Of a DNA stretch of 5,022 nucleotides, positions 1 to 5,022 are shown one piece after another (the first letter of the stretch is position 1; each line of letters begins with the position of its first letter). A program made the position numbers and the translations under genes. Origin of the DNA: Acidimicrobiaceae bacterium (lineage in GTDB: Bacteria > Actinomycetota > Acidimicrobiia > Acidimicrobiales > RAAP-2); the NCBI GenBank assembly GCA_003157945.1, contig PMFY01000305.1, positions 4,104 through 9,125 on the forward strand, in the 5' to 3' direction. The notes under the pieces were generated by a model. The model saw only the letters and a list, made by a program, of their open reading frames with translations. It made no database searches and was not told where the DNA came from.

Positions 1-639
1 GTGGACCGGCCGGTGCGCCACCATCGGGAAGAGATCGAGGCAGGCGTCGACCGCATCGGCGTCGAAGCGCGTTCCGCGGCCTTCGGCCAGCTCGGCGAGT
101 ACCGAGTGGAGGGACCCGGCGTCCGGCGACCTGGATGCCACCACGTCGGCGACGATGAGCACCCGGGAACTCACCAGGATGGCGTCGCCGCCCAGGCCGT
201 AGGGCTGGCCCGACCCGTCCATGTGCTCGTGGTGCTGGAGGATCATGGCCTGGATCGGCCAGGGGAAGCGGATCCCGTCCACGATCGTGGCCCCGGTGCA
301 TGCGTGTGCCGAGGCCGGATCGAACACGGTCGTCCGGTCGTCCGGGTCGACCAGGCCCGGATCGCCGACGATGCCGATGTCGTGCAGGGACGCCGCCAGT
401 CCGATTCCCCGGGCCTCGTGCTGGGGAAGCCCGATGCGGTTGGCGATGCCGACAGCGAGGTCGGCGACGGCACGGTGGTGGTCGGCCATCGAGGGGTCAT
501 AGGACCGGAGGAGGCGGTCCACCGCCTCCTCGCCCGAATCGAGGGTCGTGCGCAGCTTGGCGTGGAACGCGGTGCTCACGGACATCTGATGCAACGACAG
601 GATCGTGGCGTGCTCGTCGGCGCGCATCTGCGGGATCAT
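1..639 (-). CDS. HD-GYP domain protein (putative cyclic di-GMP phosphodiesterase), 3' end outside window
   Basis: The minus frame is open from an ATG at 639 to the left edge: 213 residues and no stop, so the C-terminus is missing, probably by little. HD-GYP proteins usually hydrolyse cyclic di-GMP. Residues 1-50 are a short lead without a recognisable sensor domain, and the HD-GYP core spans about 54-205. The usual metal ligands are visible: His54/55, His86-Asp87 in HDIG, His112, His136-His137 in HHEHMDGSGQP, and Asp164 in IVAD. The end, GRGTRFDADAVDACLDLF, matches the C-terminal signature of an HD-GYP subgroup. Two positions differ from consensus: the Tyr of GYP is Gln145, and the Lys usually following HDIG is Ile90. 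The RPYRPA-type stretch after VAD is also replaced. The start is supported by a GGGAGG ribosome site 4 bases upstream; ATG 627 is a less likely alternative. Family membership is firm, but phosphodiesterase activity is inferred and uncertain given the substitutions. Confidence 0.9.
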   Translation of the reverse strand, partial: MIPQMRADEHATILSLHQMSVSTAFHAKLRTTLDSGEEAVDRLLRSYDPSMADHHRAVADLAVGIANRIGLPQHEARGIGLAASLHDIGIVGDPGLVDPDDRTTVFDPASAHACTGATIVDGIRFPWPIQAMILQHHEHMDGSGQPYGLGGDAILVSSRVLIVADVVASRSPDAGSLHSVLAELAEGRGTRFDADAVDACLDLFPMVAHRPVH

Positions 640-820
640 GGAGCCTCCCGCCGGGCGGCGCCGCGGGCGGGCGACTCCACTCCACGTTCCGAGGTGATCA
701 ATCGCGCCATGGACCCAGCGTACGGACGGGCCGCGCTCCGGCGCCTCGCTCGGAAACGCCCAATCTACCCGTCAGGATCTGTCCAATTCGGGCAGGGCCG
801 ACGGTGGTCCGGCGGGCCGA
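640..820. other. Intergenic region between the PucR-type regulator and the HD-GYP gene
   Basis: This 181-bp gap separates two minus-strand genes. It is long enough for the HD-GYP gene to have its own promoter. On the minus strand a TTGGAC (781-786) and a TAGATT (762-767) resemble -35 and -10 elements, but they are only 13 bases apart, so I do not call a promoter. No T-tract terminator follows the regulator's stop. Apart from the ribosome site and GC-rich inverted repeat near 644-671, nothing else is evident. Confidence 0.5.
644..649 (-). promoter_or_regulatory. Ribosome binding site of the HD-GYP gene, overlapping a GC-rich inverted repeat
   Basis: On the minus strand GGGAGG lies 4 bases before the ATG at 639, which decides that start. 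Its first bases belong to the 3' arm of a 6-bp inverted repeat (plus-strand CCCGCC at 647-652 and GGCGGG at 666-671). The intervening loop contains the palindrome GCGGCGCCGC (655-664). In the mRNA this could partly hide the ribosome site, but in DNA this GC-rich such a repeat can arise by chance. Confidence 0.5.
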
Positions 821-2398
821 TCAGTGCGTCAGGGTCTGCACCAGGGTGACCGTCGCACCACAGCATCGGCCGTTGTCGCCGTAGCGCGAGGCGACGGACA
901 GCTCGAACCATCGGGAGGTGTCCGGGCTGTGGCAGGGGACGGTGAAGCGTGCCGGGGCCGGGAGGTCGCCGTCGACGGCCAGATGGATCACCGACCCGAT
1001 CAGGTCGGCCCACGGATCGCCGTGGGCGGTGGCGCACACCGTCACGTAGGACGCACCGACGCCCGTCCGCTCGGCGTCGCCCCCGTTGGCGGAGGAGAAC
1101 TCACGCCACGCCCGGTTCACCGCCGTGAGTACACCGTCGCGGTCCAGTACCGCCATCTCGACCACCGGTTTGGCGGCTGCGAACACCGCAGCCGCCCGGG
1201 CTACGGAATCCGGGGCCTCACCCGGGCCGGTCCGACCGTCGGCTGCGGCACGGACGATCGGCGCACCCTGCGCCGTGAGACCGGCCCGCACCCGGCATGC
1301 GAGATCGAGGTTGAAGCGGTCATCGGCGTCGTGGAGGTCCCGGCCGGTCAGTTCCTGGATCCGGCGCAGCCGGTACTTCAGCGTGCTCGGGTGGATGTGG
1401 AGCCGATCGGAGCTGGCCCGGAGTGACTGCTGGTCGCGCAACGACTCGCCGAGCGTGTGCACGAGGTCGGAATGGTGCTCCTCGTCATACGCCACGAGCG
1501 AGCCGATCCACTCGTCGACGAAGGAGAGCAGGCGGACCTGGTCCGCGTCGCTCGACAGGAAGCGGGCGATTCCCAGCCCGTCGAACCGCGCGACCGGGAC
1601 CGTGGACAGCCGGAGGGCGAGCTCCGCCTCGGCCACGGACAGGCCCAACCGGGTCGGCTCGTGGCGGTCGCCCACACCGATCCGGACCCGTCCGCCGACC
1701 TGCCGGTCAACGAGCGCGCCCAGCTTCGACCAGTCGGCATCGTCCGCGACGAAGCACACCACGCTGTGGGTGCGGGAGGTGGACAACCGGCCGTCGAGGC
1801 CGACGGCGCGGAACGCCCGGTGCAGTTCCTCCGTCGACGGGAGCGGACCCGGCAGCTCGGGCTCGATCACCAGTGCACGGTGCGGTCGGTCGAGCGAGTA
1901 GCCGAGTCCTCCGGCGTGGGAGCGCGAACGCTCGAAGTCCGGATTGTCGAGCAGGTCCGATGCGAGGTCACCCCATACCCGGAGTTCGTTCGACGCGACG
2001 CTGTGCAGGCGGAACATCTCGGTGGCCAGCACCATCGTGCCCTGTTCGAGGGCCAGGAAATCGGTGTCGTCCCCCAGGCCGTCGGGATCGAGGAGGCCGA
2101 TCACCCCGAGGCAGGCCCCCTCGGGACGCGCGACGACGAGGACCCACTCCCCGAGCCGGACGGCACGTGCGTGCTCGGCCGAGTTGATCTGACGCCAGTC
2201 GGGGAGGACGAGATCCTCCCCGCCGTCGCCCCCCGCCTGGGCCAGGCGCACGCCGTCGCTGTCGTCGATCACCACGGTGCCGCCGATGGTCGCATTGAGG
2301 ACGGTGGCGATGCCGTGGACGCTCTGGCCCTTCGCGACGGTCGTCGTGAGGGATCGCTGGAGGGAGACGACATCCTCCATTGTCAGGTGGCGGGTCAT
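821..2398 (-). CDS. PucR/CdaR-family transcriptional regulator with a C-terminal PAS-like domain
   Basis: A 525-residue predicted cytoplasmic DNA-binding regulator with no signal peptide or membrane segment. Residues about 15-132 look like a GAF-type sensor module (TVVIDDSDGVRLAQAG, later GVIGLLDPD). Residues about 170-280 fit the CdaR GGDEF-like region, including RVRIGVGDRHEPTRLGLSVAEAELAL. Residues about 310-370 are a PucR-type helix-turn-helix, with LVHTLGESLRDQQSLRASSDRL followed by IHPSTLKYRLRRIQELTGRDL. In this family the helix-turn-helix normally ends the protein. Here about 155 residues follow: a linker (371-405) and a PAS-like domain (about 410-520), recognised by LDRDGVLTAVNRAWREFSS, GVGASYVTVC and PCHSPDTSRWFELSV. 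The ligand, target genes and effect of the PAS part are unknown. ATG 2398 gives the longest protein and ATG 2380 (residue 7) is possible; neither has a clear ribosome site. A perfect 17-bp inverted repeat lies 32 bases upstream. The gene is divergent from the ArsC-like gene. Confidence 0.9.
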   Translation of the reverse strand: MTRHLTMEDVVSLQRSLTTTVAKGQSVHGIATVLNATIGGTVVIDDSDGVRLAQAGGDGGEDLVLPDWRQINSAEHARAVRLGEWVLVVARPEGACLGVIGLLDPDGLGDDTDFLALEQGTMVLATEMFRLHSVASNELRVWGDLASDLLDNPDFERSRSHAGGLGYSLDRPHRALVIEPELPGPLPSTEELHRAFRAVGLDGRLSTSRTHSVVCFVADDADWSKLGALVDRQVGGRVRIGVGDRHEPTRLGLSVAEAELALRLSTVPVARFDGLGIARFLSSDADQVRLLSFVDEWIGSLVAYDEEHHSDLVHTLGESLRDQQSLRASSDRLHIHPSTLKYRLRRIQELTGRDLHDADDRFNLDLACRVRAGLTAQGAPIVRAAADGRTGPGEAPDSVARAAAVFAAAKPVVEMAVLDRDGVLTAVNRAWREFSSANGGDAERTGVGASYVTVCATAHGDPWADLIGSVIHLAVDGDLPAPARFTVPCHSPDTSRWFELSVASRYGDNGRCCGATVTLVQTLTH

Positions 2399-2430
2399 CG
2401 GGGCACCGGACGGGACGCACCTGCACCTGC

Positions 2431-2474
2431 CCCACGGGCACAGCGGCGCGGGTCCGGGCCGCTGTGCCCGTGGG
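2431..2474. repeat. Perfect 17-bp inverted repeat with a 10-base spacer
   Basis: The left arm CCCACGGGCACAGCGGC (2431-2447) is exactly complementary to the right arm GCCGCTGTGCCCGTGGG (2458-2474), with a 10-base loop at 2448-2457. The inner edge lies 32 bases upstream of the regulator's ATG at 2398. There is no T-tract on either side, and no gene is transcribed into it from upstream because the flanking genes diverge, so a conventional terminator is unlikely. It could be an operator palindrome, possibly for autoregulation, a stable structure in the regulator's 5' leader, or the end of an unannotated small transcript. The repeat is directly visible; its role is inferred. Confidence 0.85.
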
Positions 2475-2792
2475 TGGGTCTCCGGCGGTGTGCCGTCACG
2501 GGGCGAGAATGCCGACCGTCCAGCACTGCGCCGGGTCCGCCTGCGGAGAAGTTGTCCATGCCACCACCAAACTGGCCGGGGTGGAACCTGACGCCGTCCG
2601 GGCGTCCACGGTGCCGCCGGTTCTGCAGGAGCCGAGCGGACCCCTCGTGGGGTGCCGGCCGCCCGTGTCCTCCGACAACGCTACTCCCTCCCCCGTCCGG
2701 CCTCCCCGTCGCCGACCCGGATCAGCTCGGTCCTGCCCGAGTCGATCGCATCGAGCGGCGAGGGCCCGGTCCGGGACGGTCGGCCGAGGCGG

Positions 2793-2798
2793 TAGCTT
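2793..2798 (+). promoter_or_regulatory. Candidate -10 element for leaderless transcription of the ArsC-like gene
   Basis: TAGCTT matches the TANNNT form of actinobacterial -10 elements and ends 7 bases before the ATG at 2806, which would put the transcription start at or next to the A of the ATG. There is no ribosome binding site in front of this ATG, which fits a leaderless mRNA. No good -35 hexamer is visible at the expected distance. Confidence 0.4.
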
Positions 2799-2805
2799 CG
2801 CCGAC

Positions 2806-3174
2806 ATGGCTGACATCACGATCTACCACGACCCCAACTGCTCGAGCTCCCGGGTGGCCACCGACGCCGCCGACGAACTGGGCATCGGTGTGGACATCCG
2901 CCGGTACAAGTTGAAGGCGGAGCGGCCCACGGTCGAGGAGCTGCGCGAACTGCTCGCCATCCTCGAGGACGAGCCCACCGCCCTCGTCCGCCGGGACGCC
3001 AATTTCACGAAGCTCGGACTGACCGACGCCGACGTCCAGACCCCCGAGCAGGTGGCCGAGGTGCTGGCCGCCCATCCGGAGATGATCCAGCGCCCGGTCC
3101 TCATCGCCGACGGCGTCGCCGTCATCGGCCGACCGAAGGACCGGGTCGTCCCATTCCTGACCTCCCACTCCTGA
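2806..3174 (+). CDS. arsC: ArsC-family (glutaredoxin-type) arsenate reductase-like protein
   Basis: A 122-residue cytoplasmic thioredoxin-fold protein of the ArsC/Spx/YffB family. It starts with the family pattern ITIYHDPNCSSSR, giving the HX3CX3R active-site motif: His8, catalytic Cys12 and Arg16. The arginines that bind the oxyanion in glutaredoxin-dependent ArsC have candidates at Arg62/63 (LVRRDANFTKLGL), Arg96 (QRPVLIADG) and Arg109 (IGRPKD). Length and motif order fit a complete enzyme reducing arsenate to arsenite with glutathione- or mycothiol-type partners. No ArsR, arsenite pump or other arsenic gene lies nearby, so a general thiol-redox role is also possible. Upstream in-frame codons exist, but the family N-terminus begins at this ATG. 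It lacks a ribosome site and is probably leaderless. mutM follows 55 bp downstream on the same strand and may be co-transcribed. Confidence 0.9.
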   Translation: MADITIYHDPNCSSSRVATDAADELGIGVDIRRYKLKAERPTVEELRELLAILEDEPTALVRRDANFTKLGLTDADVQTPEQVAEVLAAHPEMIQRPVLIADGVAVIGRPKDRVVPFLTSHS

Positions 3175-3214
3175 GACTCCTCGACGCGCCCGCGCCTACG
3201 CCCGCTCCCCGGCC

Positions 3215-3227
3215 GAGGTAGGGAGGG
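3215..3227 (+). promoter_or_regulatory. Ribosome binding region of mutM
   Basis: The purine-rich stretch GAGGTAGGGAGGG precedes the GTG start at 3230. GAGGT lies 10 bases upstream of the start, while GGAGG (3222-3226) lies only 3 bases upstream. Either could pair with the 16S rRNA tail. It supports GTG 3230 as the start. Confidence 0.6.
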
Positions 3228-3229
3228 AC

Positions 3230-4096
3230 GTGCCCGAGCTCCCCGAGGTCGAGACGATCCGGCGCCAACTCGACGTGCTCCTGGTCGGTCGATCGGTCGT
3301 GGGTCTCCGATCGACCTGGGCCAAGAGCCTGACCGGTCGGGGTGTGGATCCCGCCGCCGTCCTGGAGCGGCCGGTGACCGGTGTCTGGCGACGGGGCAAG
3401 GTATTGGGCCTCGACCTCGAGGGCGGTATCAGTGTGCTCGTCCACCTCCGCATGACCGGCCAGCTCCTGCTCGACCCCAGAAACGCCCTCGGCGGGACGG
3501 TGGAGGAGACCTCGGCGACGCGGGTCGTGCTCGACCTCGACGACGGATCCCGGTTGGTCTTCAACGACCATCGCAAGTTCGGTCGCCTGGTGGTCCTCCC
3601 CTCGTCGGATGTCGGCGCCGACCCGCTGCTCGCCCGGATGGGCCCGGAGCCCCTGGGGGAGTCGTTCGACCCCGGGGTGCTGTCGGAGGCACTGCACCGG
3701 CACCCCGGCCTACGAATCAAGACGGCGCTGCTGGACCAGGGCGTCATGGCCGGCGTCGGCAACATCTATGCCGACGAGGCGCTGTGGCAGGCCGGTCTGC
3801 ATCCGGAGCGGCGGTGCGGGACGCTGAAGCGCCCGGGGGTCGCCGCACTGCACGCCGGGATCGTCACCGTCCTCACCGAAGGTGTGGCCCGCGGCGGCTC
3901 GACGATGCGTGACTACGTCGACGCCCGCGGTGAGCGCGGCGGCTATCTCGACGTGGCCGCCGTCTACGGCCGTGCCGGGCGACCGTGCCTGCGTTGCGGC
4001 ACCGCGGTCGTCAAGACCACGGTGGGCGGACGCGGCACCCACTTCTGCCCGGCGTGCCAGCGCGCGCCGAGGCGACGCCGACCGGCGCGGGCCTGA
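3230..4096 (+). CDS. mutM: Formamidopyrimidine-DNA glycosylase (Fpg/MutM)
   Basis: A 288-residue bifunctional base-excision repair enzyme that removes 8-oxoguanine and formamidopyrimidines and cleaves the abasic site. The start is fixed by chemistry: the protein begins MPELPEVET, and the Pro after the initiator Met must become the N-terminal nucleophile, with Glu3 beside it. Lys57 (RRGKVLGL) is the conserved catalytic-domain lysine. Met75 (HLRMTG), Arg115 and Phe117 (NDHRKFG) correspond to the residues that fill the gap left by the flipped base. The helix-two-turn-helix signature is KTALLDQGVMAGVGNIYADE (164-183). The C-terminal zinc finger has Cys253, Cys256, Cys273 and Cys276, with the DNA-contacting Arg268 in GGRGTHFC. 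A short basic tail (RAPRRRRPARA) follows. All key residues are present and the length is normal, so the gene looks intact. GTG start. It may share a transcript with the ArsC-like gene upstream and converges on the UspA gene. Confidence 0.97.
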   Translation: MPELPEVETIRRQLDVLLVGRSVVGLRSTWAKSLTGRGVDPAAVLERPVTGVWRRGKVLGLDLEGGISVLVHLRMTGQLLLDPRNALGGTVEETSATRVVLDLDDGSRLVFNDHRKFGRLVVLPSSDVGADPLLARMGPEPLGESFDPGVLSEALHRHPGLRIKTALLDQGVMAGVGNIYADEALWQAGLHPERRCGTLKRPGVAALHAGIVTVLTEGVARGGSTMRDYVDARGERGGYLDVAAVYGRAGRPCLRCGTAVVKTTVGGRGTHFCPACQRAPRRRRPARA

Positions 4097-4101
4097 CCCC
4101 A

Positions 4102-4117
4102 CCGGGTCGGACCCCGG
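4102..4117. terminator. GC-rich hairpin between convergent mutM and UspA genes, possible bidirectional terminator
   Basis: In the 30-bp gap between the two stop codons, CCGGG (4102-4106) is complementary to CCCGG (4113-4117); alternatively GGGT (4104-4107) pairs with ACCC (4111-4114). The position is right for a shared terminator, but there is no T-tract and the stem is short, so the call rests mainly on location. Confidence 0.35.
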
Positions 4118-4126
4118 CGGTGACTC

Positions 4127-4603
4127 TCAGGACGCGGCGGCGCGGTCGTTGCGTGCCGACATCACCACTCGACCGCTGCACCGGAGGCCGGGTGGCGCCA
4201 CGATCACGGGAAGGTGCGAGGTGCGCACGACGCGTTCGCGCACACGCGTGCCGGACAGCCGCCGGATCCCCCGGAGTCGTCGGGACCCGATCACGATCCC
4301 GGCGCACTGCTCGTCGACGGCGACCTCGACGATCCGCCTGGCCACGGTGTCCTCCCGGGCCGAGAAGACCAGCCCGCGCGCGGCGACGCCGGCGTCGCGC
4401 ATGCGCAGCACGGTCAGTGCCACGAGGTCCCGGGCCGCTCCCGCGGACTCGAGCGGGGGGACACGCAGTGTCGGCGGCAGCTCGCGCACGTGGAGCACGA
4501 CCACGTCGGCACCGCTCTGCGTCGCGTGTCCGATGGTGAAGTCGACGGCGGCGTCGCCGGCCTCGAACTGGTCGATGGCGAGGAGCAGCCGGTTCCGGAT
4601 CAT
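4127..4603 (-). CDS. UspA-family universal stress protein with altered nucleotide-binding motif
   Basis: A 158-residue single-domain Usp protein, close to the usual 140-160. The start matches the family: first strand RLLLAIDQF with Asp11, then a helix rich in Ala and Gly, then VVVLHVRE (34-41). The middle holds RGLVFSAREDTVARRIVEVAVDEQCAGIVIGSRRL (76-110). The C-terminal region GIRRLSGTRVRERVVRTSHLPVIVAPPG aligns with the classic G-2X-G-9X-G(S/T) ATP-binding region, but the second Gly is Arg109 and the last GT (118-119) sits one position early. ATP binding may therefore be weak or lost. About 20 polar and basic residues follow the last strand. The start at ATG 4603 is well supported by AAGGGAG 5 bases upstream. 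The gene converges with mutM and lies downstream, on the same strand, of the small gene at 4717. A stress role is inferred from the family only. Confidence 0.9.
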   Translation of the reverse strand: MIRNRLLLAIDQFEAGDAAVDFTIGHATQSGADVVVLHVRELPPTLRVPPLESAGAARDLVALTVLRMRDAGVAARGLVFSAREDTVARRIVEVAVDEQCAGIVIGSRRLRGIRRLSGTRVRERVVRTSHLPVIVAPPGLRCSGRVVMSARNDRAAAS

Positions 4604-4608
4604 GGAGA

Positions 4609-4615
4609 CTCCCTT
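4609..4615 (-). promoter_or_regulatory. Ribosome binding site of the UspA gene
   Basis: On the minus strand AAGGGAG ends 5 bases before the ATG at 4603, a good match and spacing that decides the start. The stretch from GGGAG through the first codons (GGGAG-N-CTCCATGATCC) is nearly identical to that of the HD-GYP gene. Confidence 0.7.
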
Positions 4616-4617
4616 CG

Positions 4618-4635
4618 GTCCACGGTGTCCACGGT
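4618..4635. repeat. Perfect 9-bp tandem direct repeat upstream of the UspA gene
   Basis: GTCCACGGT occurs twice in succession, at 4618-4626 and 4627-4635, reading ACCGTGGAC twice on the minus strand. It lies just upstream of the ribosome site, 15-32 bases before the UspA ATG. The minus strand also has TACCGT (4631-4636), a possible TANNNT -10 element across the repeat edge, but without a convincing -35. The repeat could be a regulator-binding site or chance. Confidence 0.6.
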
Positions 4636-4649
4636 ACGCCGACGGCGCG

Positions 4650-4679
4650 AAAAAAGGACGTGAAAATCCCTACCCGCGG
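4650..4679 (-). terminator. AT-rich segment with T-runs, weak terminator-like or promoter-like region
   Basis: On the minus strand, after the stop of the small gene, CCGCGG occurs at 4699-4704 and 4674-4679 (able to pair across 19 bases). Then AGGGA (4667-4671) can pair with TCCTT (4654-4658), which runs into six Ts (4650-4655). This A/T-rich island is unusual in its GC-rich surroundings. It may end the upstream transcript or contribute to the UspA promoter; the stems are too weak to decide. Confidence 0.25.
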
Positions 4680-4716
4680 AACGCACGCGCAACCACGGCC
4701 GCGGCGGTGTCCTGAC

Positions 4717-5022
4717 TCAGCCGGCGATGCCCCGCATCGAGTTGTTGCGGGCGTCGTGGGTGACCTCGGCCAGGCCCAGCGCCTCGAGCAGCGGGGGGAG
4801 GTACATGCCGAAGCGGCCGCGGTAGCCGTTGCGCATCCCGTACCAGCCGCCGACCGGGTTGTCCGGCGACCGTCCCCAGGCCTCGACGGTCCCCTCGGCC
4901 GGAGCCTTCTTCTCGTCCGACGCCCCGAGCGGTACCCAGTCACCCTGCTCGAGGAGCCAGGCGTGCAGGTCCTCGACGGCCCGCCACTGATAGGTCAGCT
5001 TGGTCGAGCCCACCTGACAGAC
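4717..5022 (-). CDS. Small conserved-looking protein of unknown function, probably 5'-truncated by the window
   Basis: The minus frame is open from the right edge to a TGA at 4717-4719. A GTG at 5013 would give 98 residues, but three more in-frame codons (Val, Cys, Gln) continue to the edge without a stop and no ribosome site can be judged, so the true start is probably outside. Numbering from the GTG, the protein is soluble, with no membrane segment. It has RAVEDLHAWLLEQGDWVPLG (11-30), a Lys/Glu-rich turn, GTVEAWGRSPDNPVGGWYG (41-59), YRGRFGMYLPPLLEALGLAEV (64-84) and a tail HDARNNSMRGI. The many Trp, Gly and Tyr residues and the GWYG and RGRFG motifs suggest a compact folded domain. It faintly recalls an uncharacterised actinobacterial protein family, but I cannot name it with confidence and assign no function. 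It is followed 113 bp downstream by the UspA gene on the same strand. Confidence 0.75.
   Translation of the reverse strand, partial: VCQVGSTKLTYQWRAVEDLHAWLLEQGDWVPLGASDEKKAPAEGTVEAWGRSPDNPVGGWYGMRNGYRGRFGMYLPPLLEALGLAEVTHDARNNSMRGIAG

Larger units (their letters stand above)
2399..2805. other. Divergent intergenic region between the PucR-type regulator and the ArsC-like gene
   Basis: These 407 bp separate the starts of two divergent genes. No frame inside reads like a real protein: the open frames give Arg-, Pro- and Gly-rich translations typical of GC-rich noncoding DNA. No tRNA-like cloverleaf or T-loop motif was found. The region holds a perfect 17-bp inverted repeat (2431-2474) on the regulator side and a -10-like element (2793-2798) at the ArsC side. 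The middle part, about 2480-2780, shows only short weak inverted repeats. An unrecognised small RNA or operator sites remain possible. Confidence 0.6.

Noticed and set aside
1..849. Open plus-strand frame of 282 codons beginning with GTG at position 1
   Set aside because: It is antisense to the HD-GYP gene and its translation has no recognisable motif. The minus strand reads a clear HD-GYP domain over the same bases.
2431..2474. Reading the 17-bp inverted repeat as a Rho-independent terminator
   Set aside because: There is no T-tract on either side and no gene transcribed into it; the flanking genes diverge.
2496..2819. Minus-strand frame of 107 codons in the divergent intergenic region
   Set aside because: Low-complexity translation, overlap with the start of the ArsC-like gene and no ribosome site or family resemblance.
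1457..2914. Open plus-strand frame of 485 codons
   Set aside because: It is antisense to the PucR-type gene and continues into the intergenic region as Pro/Arg/Gly-rich sequence. This is a typical high-GC shadow.
3122..3703. Minus-strand frame of 193 codons
   Set aside because: It is antisense to mutM, where every catalytic residue is present on the plus strand.
4011..4943. Open minus-strand frame of 310 codons
   Set aside because: It overlaps the end of mutM and runs through both the UspA gene and the small gene in a wrong frame; the translation is Arg-rich without domain signals.
1..5022. tRNA or rRNA genes, CRISPR array, insertion sequence or prophage
   Set aside because: No T-loop or cloverleaf pattern in the gaps, no regularly spaced repeats, no transposase or integrase motifs and no terminal inverted repeats with target duplications were seen.

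Overview
The window is very GC-rich DNA with tightly packed short genes, strong G/C preference at third codon positions and GTG as well as ATG starts. The protein content (a PucR/CdaR-type regulator, a short UspA protein, a 288-residue formamidopyrimidine-DNA glycosylase and an ArsC-family reductase) points to an actinomycete (Actinomycetota). A deep-branching lineage such as Acidimicrobiia is possible, but that is only an impression. It looks like ordinary chromosome: no mobile element, phage gene, CRISPR array, rRNA or tRNA was found.

Layout from left to right. Positions 1-639 (minus) hold an HD-GYP domain protein whose 3' end runs off the left edge. It is easy to miss because no stop codon lies inside the window and a long spurious plus-strand frame covers it. 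After a 181-bp gap, 821-2398 (minus) encodes a 525-residue PucR/CdaR-type regulator with an extra PAS-like domain after its helix-turn-helix, which normally ends such proteins. A 407-bp divergent intergenic region (2399-2805) follows. It contains a perfect 17-bp inverted repeat close to the regulator's start and a leaderless-type promoter signal in front of the next gene. On the plus strand come an ArsC-family glutaredoxin-type reductase (2806-3174) and, 55 bp later, mutM/fpg (3230-4096). These converge, over a 30-bp gap with a GC hairpin, on a minus-strand UspA-family gene (4127-4603). Upstream of that, also on the minus strand, is a small uncharacterised conserved-looking protein (4717 to the right edge) that is probably 5'-truncated by the window.

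The genes do not form one recognisable pathway. ArsC and MutM are co-directional and could share a transcript; both fit loosely with redox or oxidative-damage defence, and UspA is a stress protein. The regulator and the HD-GYP protein are sensory or signalling proteins on the same strand. I see no convincing complete new system. The parts most worth a second look are the PucR-PAS architecture, the long perfect palindrome upstream of that gene, and the non-canonical motifs of the HD-GYP and UspA proteins.
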